Origin: Phreatobacter stygius | GTDB lineage: Bacteria > Pseudomonadota > Alphaproteobacteria > Rhizobiales > Phreatobacteraceae | Reading direction: 5' to 3' | Length of the DNA stretch: 64,000 bases | Assembly: GCF_005144885.1 (NCBI RefSeq) | Contig: NZ_CP039690.1 | Span: 2,121,001-2,185,000, forward strand | Shown here: positions 57,751-64,000 of the stretch, in pieces | Layout: each line of letters opens with the position of its first letter | Numbering within the stretch: the stretch's first letter is position 1 | Made by a program: the position numbers and the translations under genes | The notes under the pieces: model-generated | Told to the model about the DNA's origin: nothing | The model's input: only the letters and a program-made list of their open reading frames with translations | Database searches by the model: none

Positions 57751-58496
57751 CCGTCCCCGTCCCGATGCGCCTGGCGCACCGCCGGGCTCGGCCGCAGCGC
57801 CGGCTTGAAGATCTGGATCGCGCGTTCGCGCCGGATCGGCGCAGGTTTGTAGACCTGCTTGGTCGCCTCCACCAGGTGTACGCCGGCGAATGGCAGCGAT
57901 AGCGCCGAGCCGAGCCGCTCCCAGGCCCCCGCCGAGCCGAGAATCAGCGATTTGCCGACCGGCGGTACCCACAAGGCCTGGCTCCAGGCCACCGGCGTGA
58001 ATGAGCTCTCCCGCATCAGTTCGGTCAGCTGGCTCGACGAATAGGGCCGCCCCTGGCCGAATGGCGTGGTGTCGCGCTGGGCCCACAGGCCGCGCCGGTT
58101 CGGCACCACCGCCAGCACCCGGCCGCCGGCGGCGAGCACACGCCAGACCTCGCCGAGCAGCGCCTGCACGTCGTTGGAGACCTCCAGGCCGTGGACGATC
58201 AGCACCCGGTCGACCGCCGCATCGGCCAGCGGCAGCCTGTCGTCCTCGACCAGCGCCGCCTTGCTCGGCCGGGCCGTCGGCCAATGGATGACCCCCTGGC
58301 GGGCCGGCATGAAGGCCAGCGACCGCTCGGCATCCTCGCGGAACAGGCCGAGATAGGGCGTGCAATAACCCAAGCCCACCATGGTCATGCCGCGGGCGCT
58401 CGGCCAATGGGTCTGGATGGCGTGATTGACCATGCGCCGGGCGACCATGCCGAGCGAGGAGGAATAGAAGGCACGCAGATCGACGACGTCGGACAC
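57747..58496 (-). CDS. Class I SAM-dependent methyltransferase (YafS-like)
   Basis: A 249-residue methyltransferase. The SAM-binding glycine motif is degenerate (MVGLGYCTPYLG, about residue 40). The later motifs are clearer: ALVEDDRLPLADAAVDRVLIVHGLEVSNDVQALLGEVWRVLAAGGRVLAVVPNRRGLWA, as in Methyltransf_11 proteins. The substrate is unknown. It is divergent from gloB, 99 bp apart; a methyltransferase gene next to gloB is also found in E. coli (yafS), so the pairing looks conserved. Start ATG at 58496. Confidence 0.85.
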   Translation of the reverse strand: MSDVVDLRAFYSSSLGMVARRMVNHAIQTHWPSARGMTMVGLGYCTPYLGLFREDAERSLAFMPARQGVIHWPTARPSKAALVEDDRLPLADAAVDRVLIVHGLEVSNDVQALLGEVWRVLAAGGRVLAVVPNRRGLWAQRDTTPFGQGRPYSSSQLTELMRESSFTPVAWSQALWVPPVGKSLILGSAGAWERLGSALSLPFAGVHLVEATKQVYKPAPIRRERAIQIFKPALRPSPAVRQAHRDGDG

Positions 58497-58595
58497 TTGT
58501 TCTCAGAACTTTCGGTTCAGCCCTGCCGAGAATGAATTGGCAGAAGCCCGCGGGCAATGACATAACCCCGCGAGGATGAACGCCGGGAGAATATC

Positions 58596-59363
58596 ATGGC
58601 CGCCGAGATCCATCTCTTCACCTGCCTCGACGACAATTTCGGCGTGCTGATGCACGACCCCGAAACCGGCGCCACCGCTGCGATCGACGTGCCCGAGGCC
58701 GAGCCGGTTCTGGCCGCCGCCGCCGCCAAGGGCTGGACCATCAGCCACATCCTGGTCACCCACCACCATCCCGACCACGTCCAGGGCATCCCCATGGTCA
58801 AGGACGCGACCAAGGCCCGGGTGATCGCCAATGCGGCGGACGCCCACCGCATTCCGCTCGTCGACGAAACCGTGCTGCCGGGCGGCATCGCCCGCTTCGG
58901 CTCCTTCGTGGCCGATGTCATCGACACTCCAGGCCATACGGTTGGCCATGTCGCCTATCATTTCGGCTCCGAAAAGGTGCTGTTCTCCGGCGACACCCTG
59001 TTCTCGCTCGGCTGCGGCCGGCTGTTCGAGGGCACGCCGGCGCAGATGTGGGCCTCGCTCCAGGACCTGAGCCAGCTGCCGGCCGACACCAGGGTCTATT
59101 GCGGCCACGAATATACCGCCTCCAATGCCCGCTTCTCGCTCACCGTCGACCCGGGCAATGCGGCACTCAAGGCGCGCGCCGACGAGGTGGCGCGTCTGCG
59201 CTCCGCAAACCAGCCGACCTTGCCGACGACCATTGGCCGGGAGCGTGAGACCAACCCGTTCCTGCGCGCCGCCGATCCTGACATCGCAGCCCATCTCGGC
59301 ATGGCCGGGGCGACGCCGCTGGCGGTGTTCACCGAGCTGCGCGAACGCAAGAACAAAGCCTGA
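58596..59363 (+). CDS. gloB: Hydroxyacylglutathione hydrolase (glyoxalase II)
   Basis: Hydrolyses S-lactoylglutathione to D-lactate and glutathione, the second step of methylglyoxal detoxification. The 255-residue metallo-beta-lactamase-fold protein has THHHPDHVQG (binuclear metal site), DTPGHTVGHVAYHF, FSGDTLFSLGCGRLFEG and YCGHEYTASNARFSL, and ends with the glutathione-binding Arg region (GRERETNPFLRA). Length is standard. Start ATG at 58596. Divergent from the YafS-like methyltransferase. Confidence 0.95.
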   Translation: MAAEIHLFTCLDDNFGVLMHDPETGATAAIDVPEAEPVLAAAAAKGWTISHILVTHHHPDHVQGIPMVKDATKARVIANAADAHRIPLVDETVLPGGIARFGSFVADVIDTPGHTVGHVAYHFGSEKVLFSGDTLFSLGCGRLFEGTPAQMWASLQDLSQLPADTRVYCGHEYTASNARFSLTVDPGNAALKARADEVARLRSANQPTLPTTIGRERETNPFLRAADPDIAAHLGMAGATPLAVFTELRERKNKA

Positions 59364-59403
59364 AGCAAAAAGCACTGAAACCAGACCGTCAGCAGCGGTC
59401 GGC

Positions 59404-59652
59404 TCAGAAGTCGACCGCGATGCCGCCGACCTCCCAGTCGTCGTAACGCACCGGGTCGGCGCCGCCGCGCCCGTGCAGCTCGGGGTTTTTGGCGAGTTCG
59501 GCAGCCTTGGCCTCCAGCGCCGCGCGCCGCTCGGCGGCCTCCGCCAGGGCACGTTTGGCCGCTTCGCTCAGCACCTTGGCCGGCGCGGGCGGGCTCAGCG
59601 TCGAGGGTTGGGCGACCGCCACCGCGGTCGAAAAGGCCAGCTTGTCGTTCAT
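59404..59652 (-). CDS. DUF1674 protein, succinate dehydrogenase assembly factor 4 (SDHAF4) family
   Basis: An 82-residue protein. The C-terminal block NPELHGRGGADPVRYDDWEVGGIAVDF is the DUF1674/SDHAF4 signature, with the invariant GG-x-DP-RY-DWE pattern. In mitochondria SDHAF4 protects flavinylated SdhA before assembly of complex II; the alphaproteobacterial proteins are presumed to do the same. The N-terminus has an Ala/Glu-rich helix (EAAKRALAEAAERRAALEAK). Convergent with gloB. Start ATG at 59652. No sdh genes are adjacent. Confidence 0.88.
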   Translation of the reverse strand: MNDKLAFSTAVAVAQPSTLSPPAPAKVLSEAAKRALAEAAERRAALEAKAAELAKNPELHGRGGADPVRYDDWEVGGIAVDF

Positions 59653-59699
59653 CGACGCTTGAGAAACGCCCCTGCCCCAACAAAGTCAAGCCGTCGGCG

Positions 59700-59727
59700 T
59701 TGACCCGCGAGCGCGGCCGGCTATAGT
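59700..59727 (+). promoter_or_regulatory. Promoter of tRNA-Leu
   Basis: TTGACC, a 16-bp GC-rich spacer and TATAGT end 12 bp before the tRNA. Both boxes are near consensus and there is no leader gene, as expected for a strong stable-RNA promoter. Confidence 0.7.
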
Positions 59728-59739
59728 CCGCCCCGCGTT

Positions 59740-59824
59740 GCCCCTATGGCGGAATTGGTAGACGCGCTCGACTCAAAATCGAGTTCCGCAAGGAGTGCTG
59801 GTTCGATTCCGGCTAGGGGCACCA
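59740..59824 (+). tRNA. tRNA-Leu (anticodon CAA)
   Basis: All arms can be folded by eye: acceptor GCCCCTA/TAGGGGC, D-arm GCG/CGC, anticodon stem CTCGA/TCGAG with loop CTCAAAA (anticodon CAA, reads UUG), a long class II variable arm (TTCCGCAAGGAGT), and T-arm GCTGG/CCGGC with TTCGATT. Discriminator A and CCA are encoded. Its 3' end borders the accessory region, a common integration site for islands. Confidence 0.97.
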
Positions 59825-60074
59825 TCAACTCACCTGCGTGCGTCCGCGATAGTCCGCAAACGCCCGAGAAGCCCCTACGTATCGCCTGTGGCTTCGAGCC
59901 GAGTTACAATTCGGAGATCAAGGCACCGCACATCGCATTTGGGTTGCCTTGCGGCAAGCAGAGTACGCCCAACCAGGCGGATTGTTGCTTCTCTCCTCCG
60001 TATCGGCAAGCGCCGGGATTTGAAGAGGTAGCGGCCCGTGGCTAGCCGCTCCCAAAGAAAAGCCATCGCGTGAT
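59825..60074. other. Non-coding start of the accessory region
   Basis: 250 bp after tRNA-Leu with no convincing gene. The short open frames here have no ribosome site and no recognisable domain. It is less GC-rich than the core. I see no integrase, and no copy of the tRNA 3' end elsewhere in the window. Confidence 0.5.
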
Positions 60075-60401
60075 ATGAATGGCCCTATCACGAGGGGGGC
60101 GAATCGCTTGCCAGAGACATACGATGATTCTGCCCTAAGGCATTTCGACGATGCGGCGCATCTAGCTGCCGCAGGCCATCTCGACGGAGCTGGGTACTTA
60201 ATTGGCTACGCTGTTGAGTGCGCAATTAAGCACGCAGTCGAGAACATTCGGCCAGCCACAGGCGCTCCTCACGTCCACCTACCTCAATTGGTTGAGCGTG
60301 CGAAGAAGACACTGCAGGGCAGACGAAAACAGGACGTCTTTTTGCTTCTTGAAAAGCCCAACTGGCCTGCTGCCGGTTCCGTGGACACGTTCCTAAGCTA
60401 A
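60075..60401 (+). pseudogene. HEPN-like domain protein, truncated by IS3
   Basis: A 97-residue host remnant of a HEPN-like protein. Residues 24-60 (LRHFDDAAHLAAAGHLDGAGYLIGYAVECAIKHAVE) give the long helix-turn-helix with the hydrophobic/charged pattern of HEPN domains. LPQLVERAKKTLQGRRKQDVF follows. The frame meets the IS3 end (60368) at NW-PAAG and then reads IS sequence to a stop, so the normal C-terminus is missing. HEPN proteins are often RNases or their substrate-binding partners in defence and toxin systems; no Rx4-6H active-site motif is clear here. Start ATG at 60075. Confidence 0.5.
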
Positions 60402-60668
60402 ATTCGCTTGGTTTTCGAACTCCATCGGACTGAGATAGCCGAGCGTCGAATGACGCCGGCGTGGATTGTAGAAGCGTTCGATGTAATCGAACACGTCAGC
60501 CTTGGCCTGATCGCGCGTGCGGTAGACCTTGCGAGCCGTACGCTCGGTCTTGAGCGAGGAGAAGAAGCTCTCCATTGCGGCGTTATCCCAGACGTTTCCG
60601 GAGCGGCTCATCGAACAGATGACGCCATTATCGGCCATCAGACGCTGGAACGGCGCGCTGGTGTATTG
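60393..60668 (-). pseudogene. IS3 transposase orfB, C-terminal part (cut off)
   Basis: The distal third of the IS3 OrfB integrase core: YTSAPFQRLMADNG, SMSRSGNVWDNAAMESFFSSLK, with the third catalytic acid (Glu in MESFF) and the end FYNPRRRHSTLGYLSPMEFE. It lost its front half when the IS30 element inserted right after the second catalytic Asp region (HHSDRGSQ). The stop TAG at 60393 is 23 bp inside the element end. Non-functional by itself. Confidence 0.85.
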
Positions 60669-60695
60669 GGCGGATTCAAACGGTCGTCGCAACAC
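60669..60695 (+). repeat. Left 27-bp terminal inverted repeat of IS30 element
   Basis: Exact complement of 62099-62125. The first differing base is position 28 (T at left, C at right). Confidence 0.93.
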
Positions 60696-60714
60696 TCTGA
60701 AGTTGGAGGTTGCG

Positions 60715-62085
60715 ATGAGCATCCGAAAGCGGCGATCGGCACGGTCTGGACGAGCGCCATTACCTTCACCAGGACGGCCGCCTTTGGCGGGGCGCGATGA
60801 ACAGATTCGATTCTGGCGGGCGATCGCCGCGGGGCTGAGCAGCGAAGATGCTGCTCTCGAAGCCGGAGTGTCGCAGCCTGTAGGAACCAGATGGTTCCGA
60901 AAGGCGGGCGGTATGCCACCAGCAATGTTCAGATCCTCGGCAAAGCCGCCTGGTCGTTACCTGTCATTGGTGGAGCGTGAAGAGGTCGCACTTCTTAGGG
61001 TGCAGGGCCATTCCATGCAGGAGATCGGGCGCCGCCTGAGGCGAGCCGCCTCGACAATCTCCCGTGAACTGCGGCGCAACGCAGCCACGCGCAGCGGCGG
61101 GTTGGAGTATCGGGCGACGACTGCCCAGTGGCATGCGGATCGATCGGCCCGTCGGCCCAAACCGACCAAGCTTGCGCTCAACACAACCTTGCGCACCTAT
61201 GTGGAGGAGAGACTTGCCGGCGTCGTCGTGGCTCCGAGCGGCGTTTCCGTTCCAGGTCCTGCCGTTCCGTGGAAGGGCCGCCGGCATGGCCCGCGAAAGG
61301 ATCGGCGATGGGCAAGGGCCTGGAGTCCGGAGCAGATTGCCCGGCGCTTGCCGATCGACTTCCCGGACGACAAGACGATGCGTATCAGCCACGAAGCCAT
61401 CTATCAGGCCCTCTTCGTTCAGGGCCGGGGGGTGCTGCGCCGCGAACTGACGGCCTGCTTGCGAACAGGACGCGTGTTGCGGGTGCCAAGGGCGCGCGTC
61501 CGCAGGCGAGGCAAGGGCTTTGTCTCGCCCGAGATCATGATCAGTCAACGCCCCGTCGAAGCAGCCGATCGAGCGGTGCCTGGCCACTGGGAGGGAGACC
61601 TCATCCTCGGTCTTGGCAGCTCGGCGATCGGCACGCTGGTCGAGCGCACAACGCGCTTCACGATGCTGCTGCATCTGCCCCGCCTCGCGGGGCACGGCGA
61701 AGCTCCTCGCACGAAGAACGGGCCAGCGCTCGCGGGACACGGAGCTGAGGCCGTGCGCGATGCGATCGCGCGCACCATCATCACCTTGCCCGAAGAACTG
61801 CGTCGCTCGCTGACGTGGGATCAGGGAGCCGAAATGGCCCAGCACGATCGTCTCAAAATCGATGCGGGTGTCCAGGTCTACTTCTGCGATCCGCAAAGCC
61901 CATGGCAGCGCGGCACCAACGAGAACACCAATGGGCTGCTGCGTCAGTACTTCCCGAAAGGCACCGACCTGAGCATCCACAGCGCCGATGAGATTGCCGC
62001 CGTGGCAGCGGTCCTCAATGCCCGACCGAGAAAGACGCTGGGCTGGAAAACGCCGGCAGAGGCGCTTGACGCGTTACTGCCATGA
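60715..62085 (+). CDS. IS30-family transposase
   Basis: A 456-residue DDE transposase, apparently intact. An N-terminal HTH (FWRAIAAGLSSEDAALEAGVSQPVGTRWFRKAGG) is followed by a second HTH (LSLVEREEVALLRVQGHSMQEIGRRLRRAASTISRELRRN), typical of IS30. The catalytic triad lies in GHWEGDLILG (Asp), LTWDQGAEMAQH (Asp) and QRGTNENTNGLLRQYFPKGTDL (Glu). ATG 60715 follows GGAGG with 5 nt spacing; in-frame codons further upstream come from the disrupted IS3 gene. It ends 40 bp before the right terminal repeat. Confidence 0.95.
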   Translation: MSIRKRRSARSGRAPLPSPGRPPLAGRDEQIRFWRAIAAGLSSEDAALEAGVSQPVGTRWFRKAGGMPPAMFRSSAKPPGRYLSLVEREEVALLRVQGHSMQEIGRRLRRAASTISRELRRNAATRSGGLEYRATTAQWHADRSARRPKPTKLALNTTLRTYVEERLAGVVVAPSGVSVPGPAVPWKGRRHGPRKDRRWARAWSPEQIARRLPIDFPDDKTMRISHEAIYQALFVQGRGVLRRELTACLRTGRVLRVPRARVRRRGKGFVSPEIMISQRPVEAADRAVPGHWEGDLILGLGSSAIGTLVERTTRFTMLLHLPRLAGHGEAPRTKNGPALAGHGAEAVRDAIARTIITLPEELRRSLTWDQGAEMAQHDRLKIDAGVQVYFCDPQSPWQRGTNENTNGLLRQYFPKGTDLSIHSADEIAAVAAVLNARPRKTLGWKTPAEALDALLP

Positions 62086-62098
62086 GTGAACACAATCG

Positions 62099-62125
62099 GT
62101 GTTGCGACGACCGTTTGAATCCGCC
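62099..62125 (-). repeat. Right 27-bp terminal inverted repeat of IS30 element
   Basis: Exact complement of 60669-60695, ending GAATCCGCC and followed directly by the duplicated TTG. Confidence 0.93.
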
Positions 62126-62719
62126 TTGGCTGCCCCGGTCGGAGTGATGCAGCAGGGCGTCGGGCTTGCCCCGGCGCCAGATCGCCATCATGAGCGCATC
62201 GGTGACGAGTTGTGCCATCATCGACGCGTTCATGGACCAGCCAACCACCCGCCGCGAGAAGAGGTCGACAACCGCGGCCACGTAGAGCCAGCCTTCGGCC
62301 GTCCAGACATAGGTGAAGTCTGCCACCCACTTCTGGTTCGGCGCCGATGCCTGGAACTGGCGATCGAGCAGGTTTGACGCGATGCCGACGCTGACCCGCT
62401 CCCCCGTATCAGGGGGAAGGCCACGGCGCCGCGGCCGAGCGCGAAGAGCTTGACCGTGCATCAGACGTTCGATCCGGTGGAGCCCGCAGGAAACGCCATC
62501 GGCGAGAACGTCATGCCAGACCCGGCGAGCACCATAGGTTCTGTCGCTGGCAACGAAGCTCGCTCGCACCTTCGCGCCGATCGCCTCATCGTCCTTGGCC
62601 CGCTGGCTCGGGGACCTTGTGAGCCAGGCGTAGAAGCCAGAACGCGAGACCCCGAGCGCCTCACACAACCATGCCGTCGGCCAGATCCCCCGATGTTTCG
62701 CGACGAACCCGAATTTCAT
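62126..62719 (-). pseudogene. IS3 transposase orfB, N-terminal part (cut off)
   Basis: The front two thirds of IS3 OrfB. It has the HTH_21-like KHRGIWPTAWLCEALGVSRSGFYAWL, the YGARRVWHDVLADG region and the integrase core with two catalytic acids, WVADFTYVWTAEGWLYVAAVVD and HHSDRGSQ. Then the IS30 insertion breaks the gene; its rest lies at 60393-60668. ATG 62719 overlaps the orfA stop (ATGA), but in the element OrfB would mostly be made by -1 frameshifting at 62749-62755. Confidence 0.88.
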
Positions 62720-63006
62720 ATCGAGTCCTTCGCGAAGTAGGCCGCGGCTTTTTTTAGGATATCTCGTTCGGCCTTGAGCTTGGCAACCTCGCGTCTCAGC
62801 CGCTCGATCTCCAACTGCTCGGGCTTCATCTGGCCCTGGCCGGGGAACGCCTGCTGCGGATCGGCCACAAAATCCTTGGCCCATTTGCGCAGCACGTTCT
62901 CATGCACATCCAGGTCGCGCGCCGCTTGCGCGACCGCAACCCCGCGCTCCTTGATCAGCTTCACAGCCTCGAGCTTGAACTCCCGGCTGAACTTTCGTCG
63001 TTGCAT
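62716..63006 (-). CDS. IS3 transposase orfA
   Basis: A 96-residue IS3-type OrfA. The HTH REFKLEAVKLIKERGVAVAQAARDLDVHENVLRKW binds the IS ends, and the C-terminal leucine zipper EQLEIERLRREVAKLKAERDILKKAAAYF dimerises it. It is intact, although its partner orfB is split. Start ATG at 63006, 58 bp inside the right end of the element. Confidence 0.92.
   Translation of the reverse strand: MQRRKFSREFKLEAVKLIKERGVAVAQAARDLDVHENVLRKWAKDFVADPQQAFPGQGQMKPEQLEIERLRREVAKLKAERDILKKAAAYFAKDSI
62748..62756 (-). other. Frameshift slippery site of IS3 orfA/orfB
   Basis: Seven A's followed by G on the minus strand (T run 62749-62755), in the codons for ILKKAA of OrfA. A6-7G runs are the standard -1 slip sites that fuse OrfA to OrfB in IS3 elements. 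Position, about 35 bp before the orfA stop, fits. Confidence 0.7.
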
Positions 63007-63043
63007 AGGCCACCTCCGGCTTCACAGTTGACACCCAAACTCG

Positions 63044-63517
63044 GTGTCCGTGAAACCGGCAGCAGGCCAAAAAGCGACGCTTCTCACCGGCGACCAGGAT
63101 TTCAAGCCCCTAGTCGATGCCCTCGTTCAGGAAGGGATGTTCGTCACGCTGTGGTATCCTCCGGGTGAGACCAACTCGGAAATCATAAGGGCCGCCGACC
63201 GACGCAGACCGATCCTTCTGTCGCAGCTCGCGGACCTTCTCACTCCAGAATCCCGACAACGTTTCGCTTTGCCTCACATGCGGAATTTTCATCCGCCCGA
63301 ACAGGCGGAGCCATCGGACAAGAGAGCTTCGTGGTCGCTAGATGATAGCAGGTACGCCCTATTTCGGGACGGTCAGGATTGGCTAGTCATCCGCAGCACG
63401 TCAGACCCCTTGAACCGGCTCCATATTCGCCATTCCAACTGGGATCTGCTGCTTTTGCATATGAAAGAACACAATATGCAGATCCCCGAGGAACATCACC
63501 GCATCGGAGCAACTTGA
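63044..63517 (+). pseudogene. NYN-domain nuclease fragment (5' end lost)
   Basis: The open frame starts inside the IS3 end and continues 149 codons into host DNA. The host part begins QKATLLTGDQDFKPLVDALVQEGMFVTLWYPPGETNSEIIRAAD, the C-terminal half of a NYN (PIN-like) nuclease with the acidic TGDQDF motif. A further region follows (SWSLDDSRYALFRDGQDWLVIRS) before the stop. The N-terminal strand with the first catalytic Asp is missing, so the product should be inactive. The frame does not match the HEPN remnant on the other side of the IS, so the two were not one gene. Confidence 0.6.
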
Positions 63518-63759
63518 TACTCACCGAACTGCCAGACGACCTCGCGCTGGCGCGAGCGGGCTTGGAAAGGCAACTAAGCGACTGATTTTATCGGCCTTGC
63601 TCGCCGCGTTAGCGACGACCGTATGGTCGTGACAAAATGCTTCAGCAGACATTCAGCTAGGCGACTTCGCAACGGCAGGTCAAAAATTAGGTGGTGCTTT
63701 TGGTGGTACAGCGCCCATTGACTGGCTTCAGGCGTCGCGCGGCTCGGCTACCTAGGAAC
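63518..63759. other. Gap with no recognisable gene
   Basis: About 240 bp between the NYN fragment and the autotransporter end. A 23-codon open frame (ILTELPDDLALARAGLERQLSD) near 63518 may be a gene remnant. No tRNA-derived repeat or terminator is clear. Confidence 0.4.
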
Positions 63760-64000
63760 CTACCAACTCTGCCTGAGCGCAACGCTGCCCCTGAGCGCGC
63801 GGTGGCGGTCGCCGACCTCGCCGTCGAGGGCGAGCGAGGCGGCGAAGCCCTGGCGGAAGCGGGCTTCCACGCCAAGCGTGGCGAGCGCGGTATGGGTCGA
63901 GGCGCGCGCGCCGAACACGGCGAAGGTCGAGCCGGCAAGCGTCTGGAACTGCGCCTCCGCGCCGCGCTGGGTGTTGGACTGCACCGCATAGGCGAGGCGC
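63760..64000 (-). CDS. Autotransporter beta-barrel domain, C-terminal end (partial)
   Basis: Only the last 80 or so codons are in the window; the gene enters from the right. The visible part (RLAYAVQSNTQRGAEAQFQTLAG, FAVFGARASTHTALATLGVEARF, GFAASLALDGEVGDRHRALRGSVALRQSW) has the alternating pattern and repeats of the last strands of an autotransporter barrel. It ends with an aromatic Trp, the usual outer-membrane assembly signal. This would be a secreted adhesin or enzyme; the passenger is outside the window. High GC content shows that core-like or at least different DNA resumes here. Confidence 0.75.
   Translation of the reverse strand, partial: RLAYAVQSNTQRGAEAQFQTLAGSTFAVFGARASTHTALATLGVEARFRQGFAASLALDGEVGDRHRALRGSVALRQSW

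Larger units (their letters stand above)
60669..62125 (+). mobile_element. IS30-family element
   Basis: 1457 bp bounded by perfect 27-bp inverted repeats (60669-60695 and 62099-62125) beginning GGCGGATTCAAACGG. A 3-bp duplication TTG lies at 60666-60668 and 62126-62128; joining the flanks at it restores the IS3 orfB frame (SDRGSQ-YTSAPF). Intact transposase inside. Perfect ends and an uninterrupted gene suggest recent insertion and possible activity. Confidence 0.93.
60368..63064 (-). mobile_element. IS3-family element, interrupted by IS30
   Basis: Ends read inwards TGCTGCCGGTTCCGTGGACAC (left) and TGCTGCCGGTTTCACGGACAC (right, complement); 17 of 21 positions agree. The element starts TG and ends CA, as usual for IS3, and is flanked by GGCC on both sides (60364-60367, 63065-63068), a likely 4-bp target duplication. 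Removing the inserted IS30 plus its TTG duplication leaves about 1237 bp, a normal IS3 size. It carries orfA, a slippery site and a split orfB, all on the minus strand. It cannot make its own transposase now. Confidence 0.8.

Noticed and set aside
60202-60396. NYN frame continuing upstream across the IS3 into the HEPN region
   Set aside because: Joining at GGCC gives a frame with no NYN character upstream, so a single HEPN-NYN fusion gene is not supported.

Overview
The window is GC-rich, densely coded chromosomal DNA from an alphaproteobacterium, most likely of the order Hyphomicrobiales (Rhizobiales). The evidence is gene content and order: tlpA divergent from argH, rimP-nusA-ylxR-infB, a TIGR02300 gene divergent from aroA-cmk, a class II (CP4-like) EPSP synthase, ATP-dependent PEP carboxykinase, methylsuccinyl-CoA dehydrogenase, 3-hydroxybutyrate dehydrogenase paired with a patatin-like protein, and a DUF1674/SDHAF4 protein. 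The genus cannot be fixed by eye. Almost everything before about 59.8 kb looks like core chromosome; the last 4 kb looks like an accessory insertion next to a tRNA gene.

Layout. 1-2.4 kb: end of a BenE-type transporter, then ahcY with a perfect 20-bp palindrome upstream. 2.5-8.8 kb: an ArgE-type deacylase and, divergent from it, four tandem paralogous M20D amidohydrolases that differ mainly in one Gly/Ser-rich loop. 8.8-16.4 kb: GMC oxidoreductase, D-erythronate dehydrogenase-like protein, SfsA, a PhnA-domain protein, a radical-SAM KamA/EpmB-like protein, pckA and a TPR lipoprotein. 16.4-24.8 kb: a Tat-type flavin amine oxidase, a YiiX-type papain-fold protein, an acyl-CoA operon (AMACR-type racemase, crotonase, RraA-like), a CnoX-type thioredoxin-TPR protein, an SDR and ispG. 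25-33 kb: two chemoreceptors, Zur, bdhA-patatin, a TerB-like protein and RidA. 33-41 kb: DMT exporter, mcd, yidD, a Cys/Met transsulfuration enzyme, rhomboid protease, an HSD10-like SDR, phhB, a candidate small RNA, and a prolyl-tRNA editing factor. 41-46 kb: tlpA/argH and argG, separated by a Fic toxin and a small antitoxin-like gene. 46-59.7 kb: PAP2 phosphatase, YciB, an FAH-family hydrolase, infB-ylxR-nusA-rimP with a leader terminator, aroA-cmk-XRE, and methyltransferase/gloB.

The last part starts with tRNA-Leu(CAA). Downstream are a truncated HEPN-like gene, an IS3-family element (60368-63064) split by an IS30-family element (60669-62125, perfect 27-bp ends, TTG target duplication), a NYN-nuclease fragment, and the C-terminal end of an autotransporter barrel running off the window.

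Several genes fit one physiology, growth on organic acids and C2/C4 units: polyhydroxybutyrate breakdown (bdhA, patatin), the ethylmalonyl-CoA pathway (mcd), gluconeogenesis (pckA) and acyl-CoA side chains (AMACR, crotonase, HSD10). Arginine synthesis (argG, argH, an argE-like gene) and the S-adenosylhomocysteine/methionine cycle (ahcY, transsulfuration enzyme) are also represented. The features I consider most worth checking are the four-copy amidohydrolase array, the structured minus-strand RNA at 40430-40515, the Fic module, the rimP leader, and the nested IS/nuclease-remnant region.
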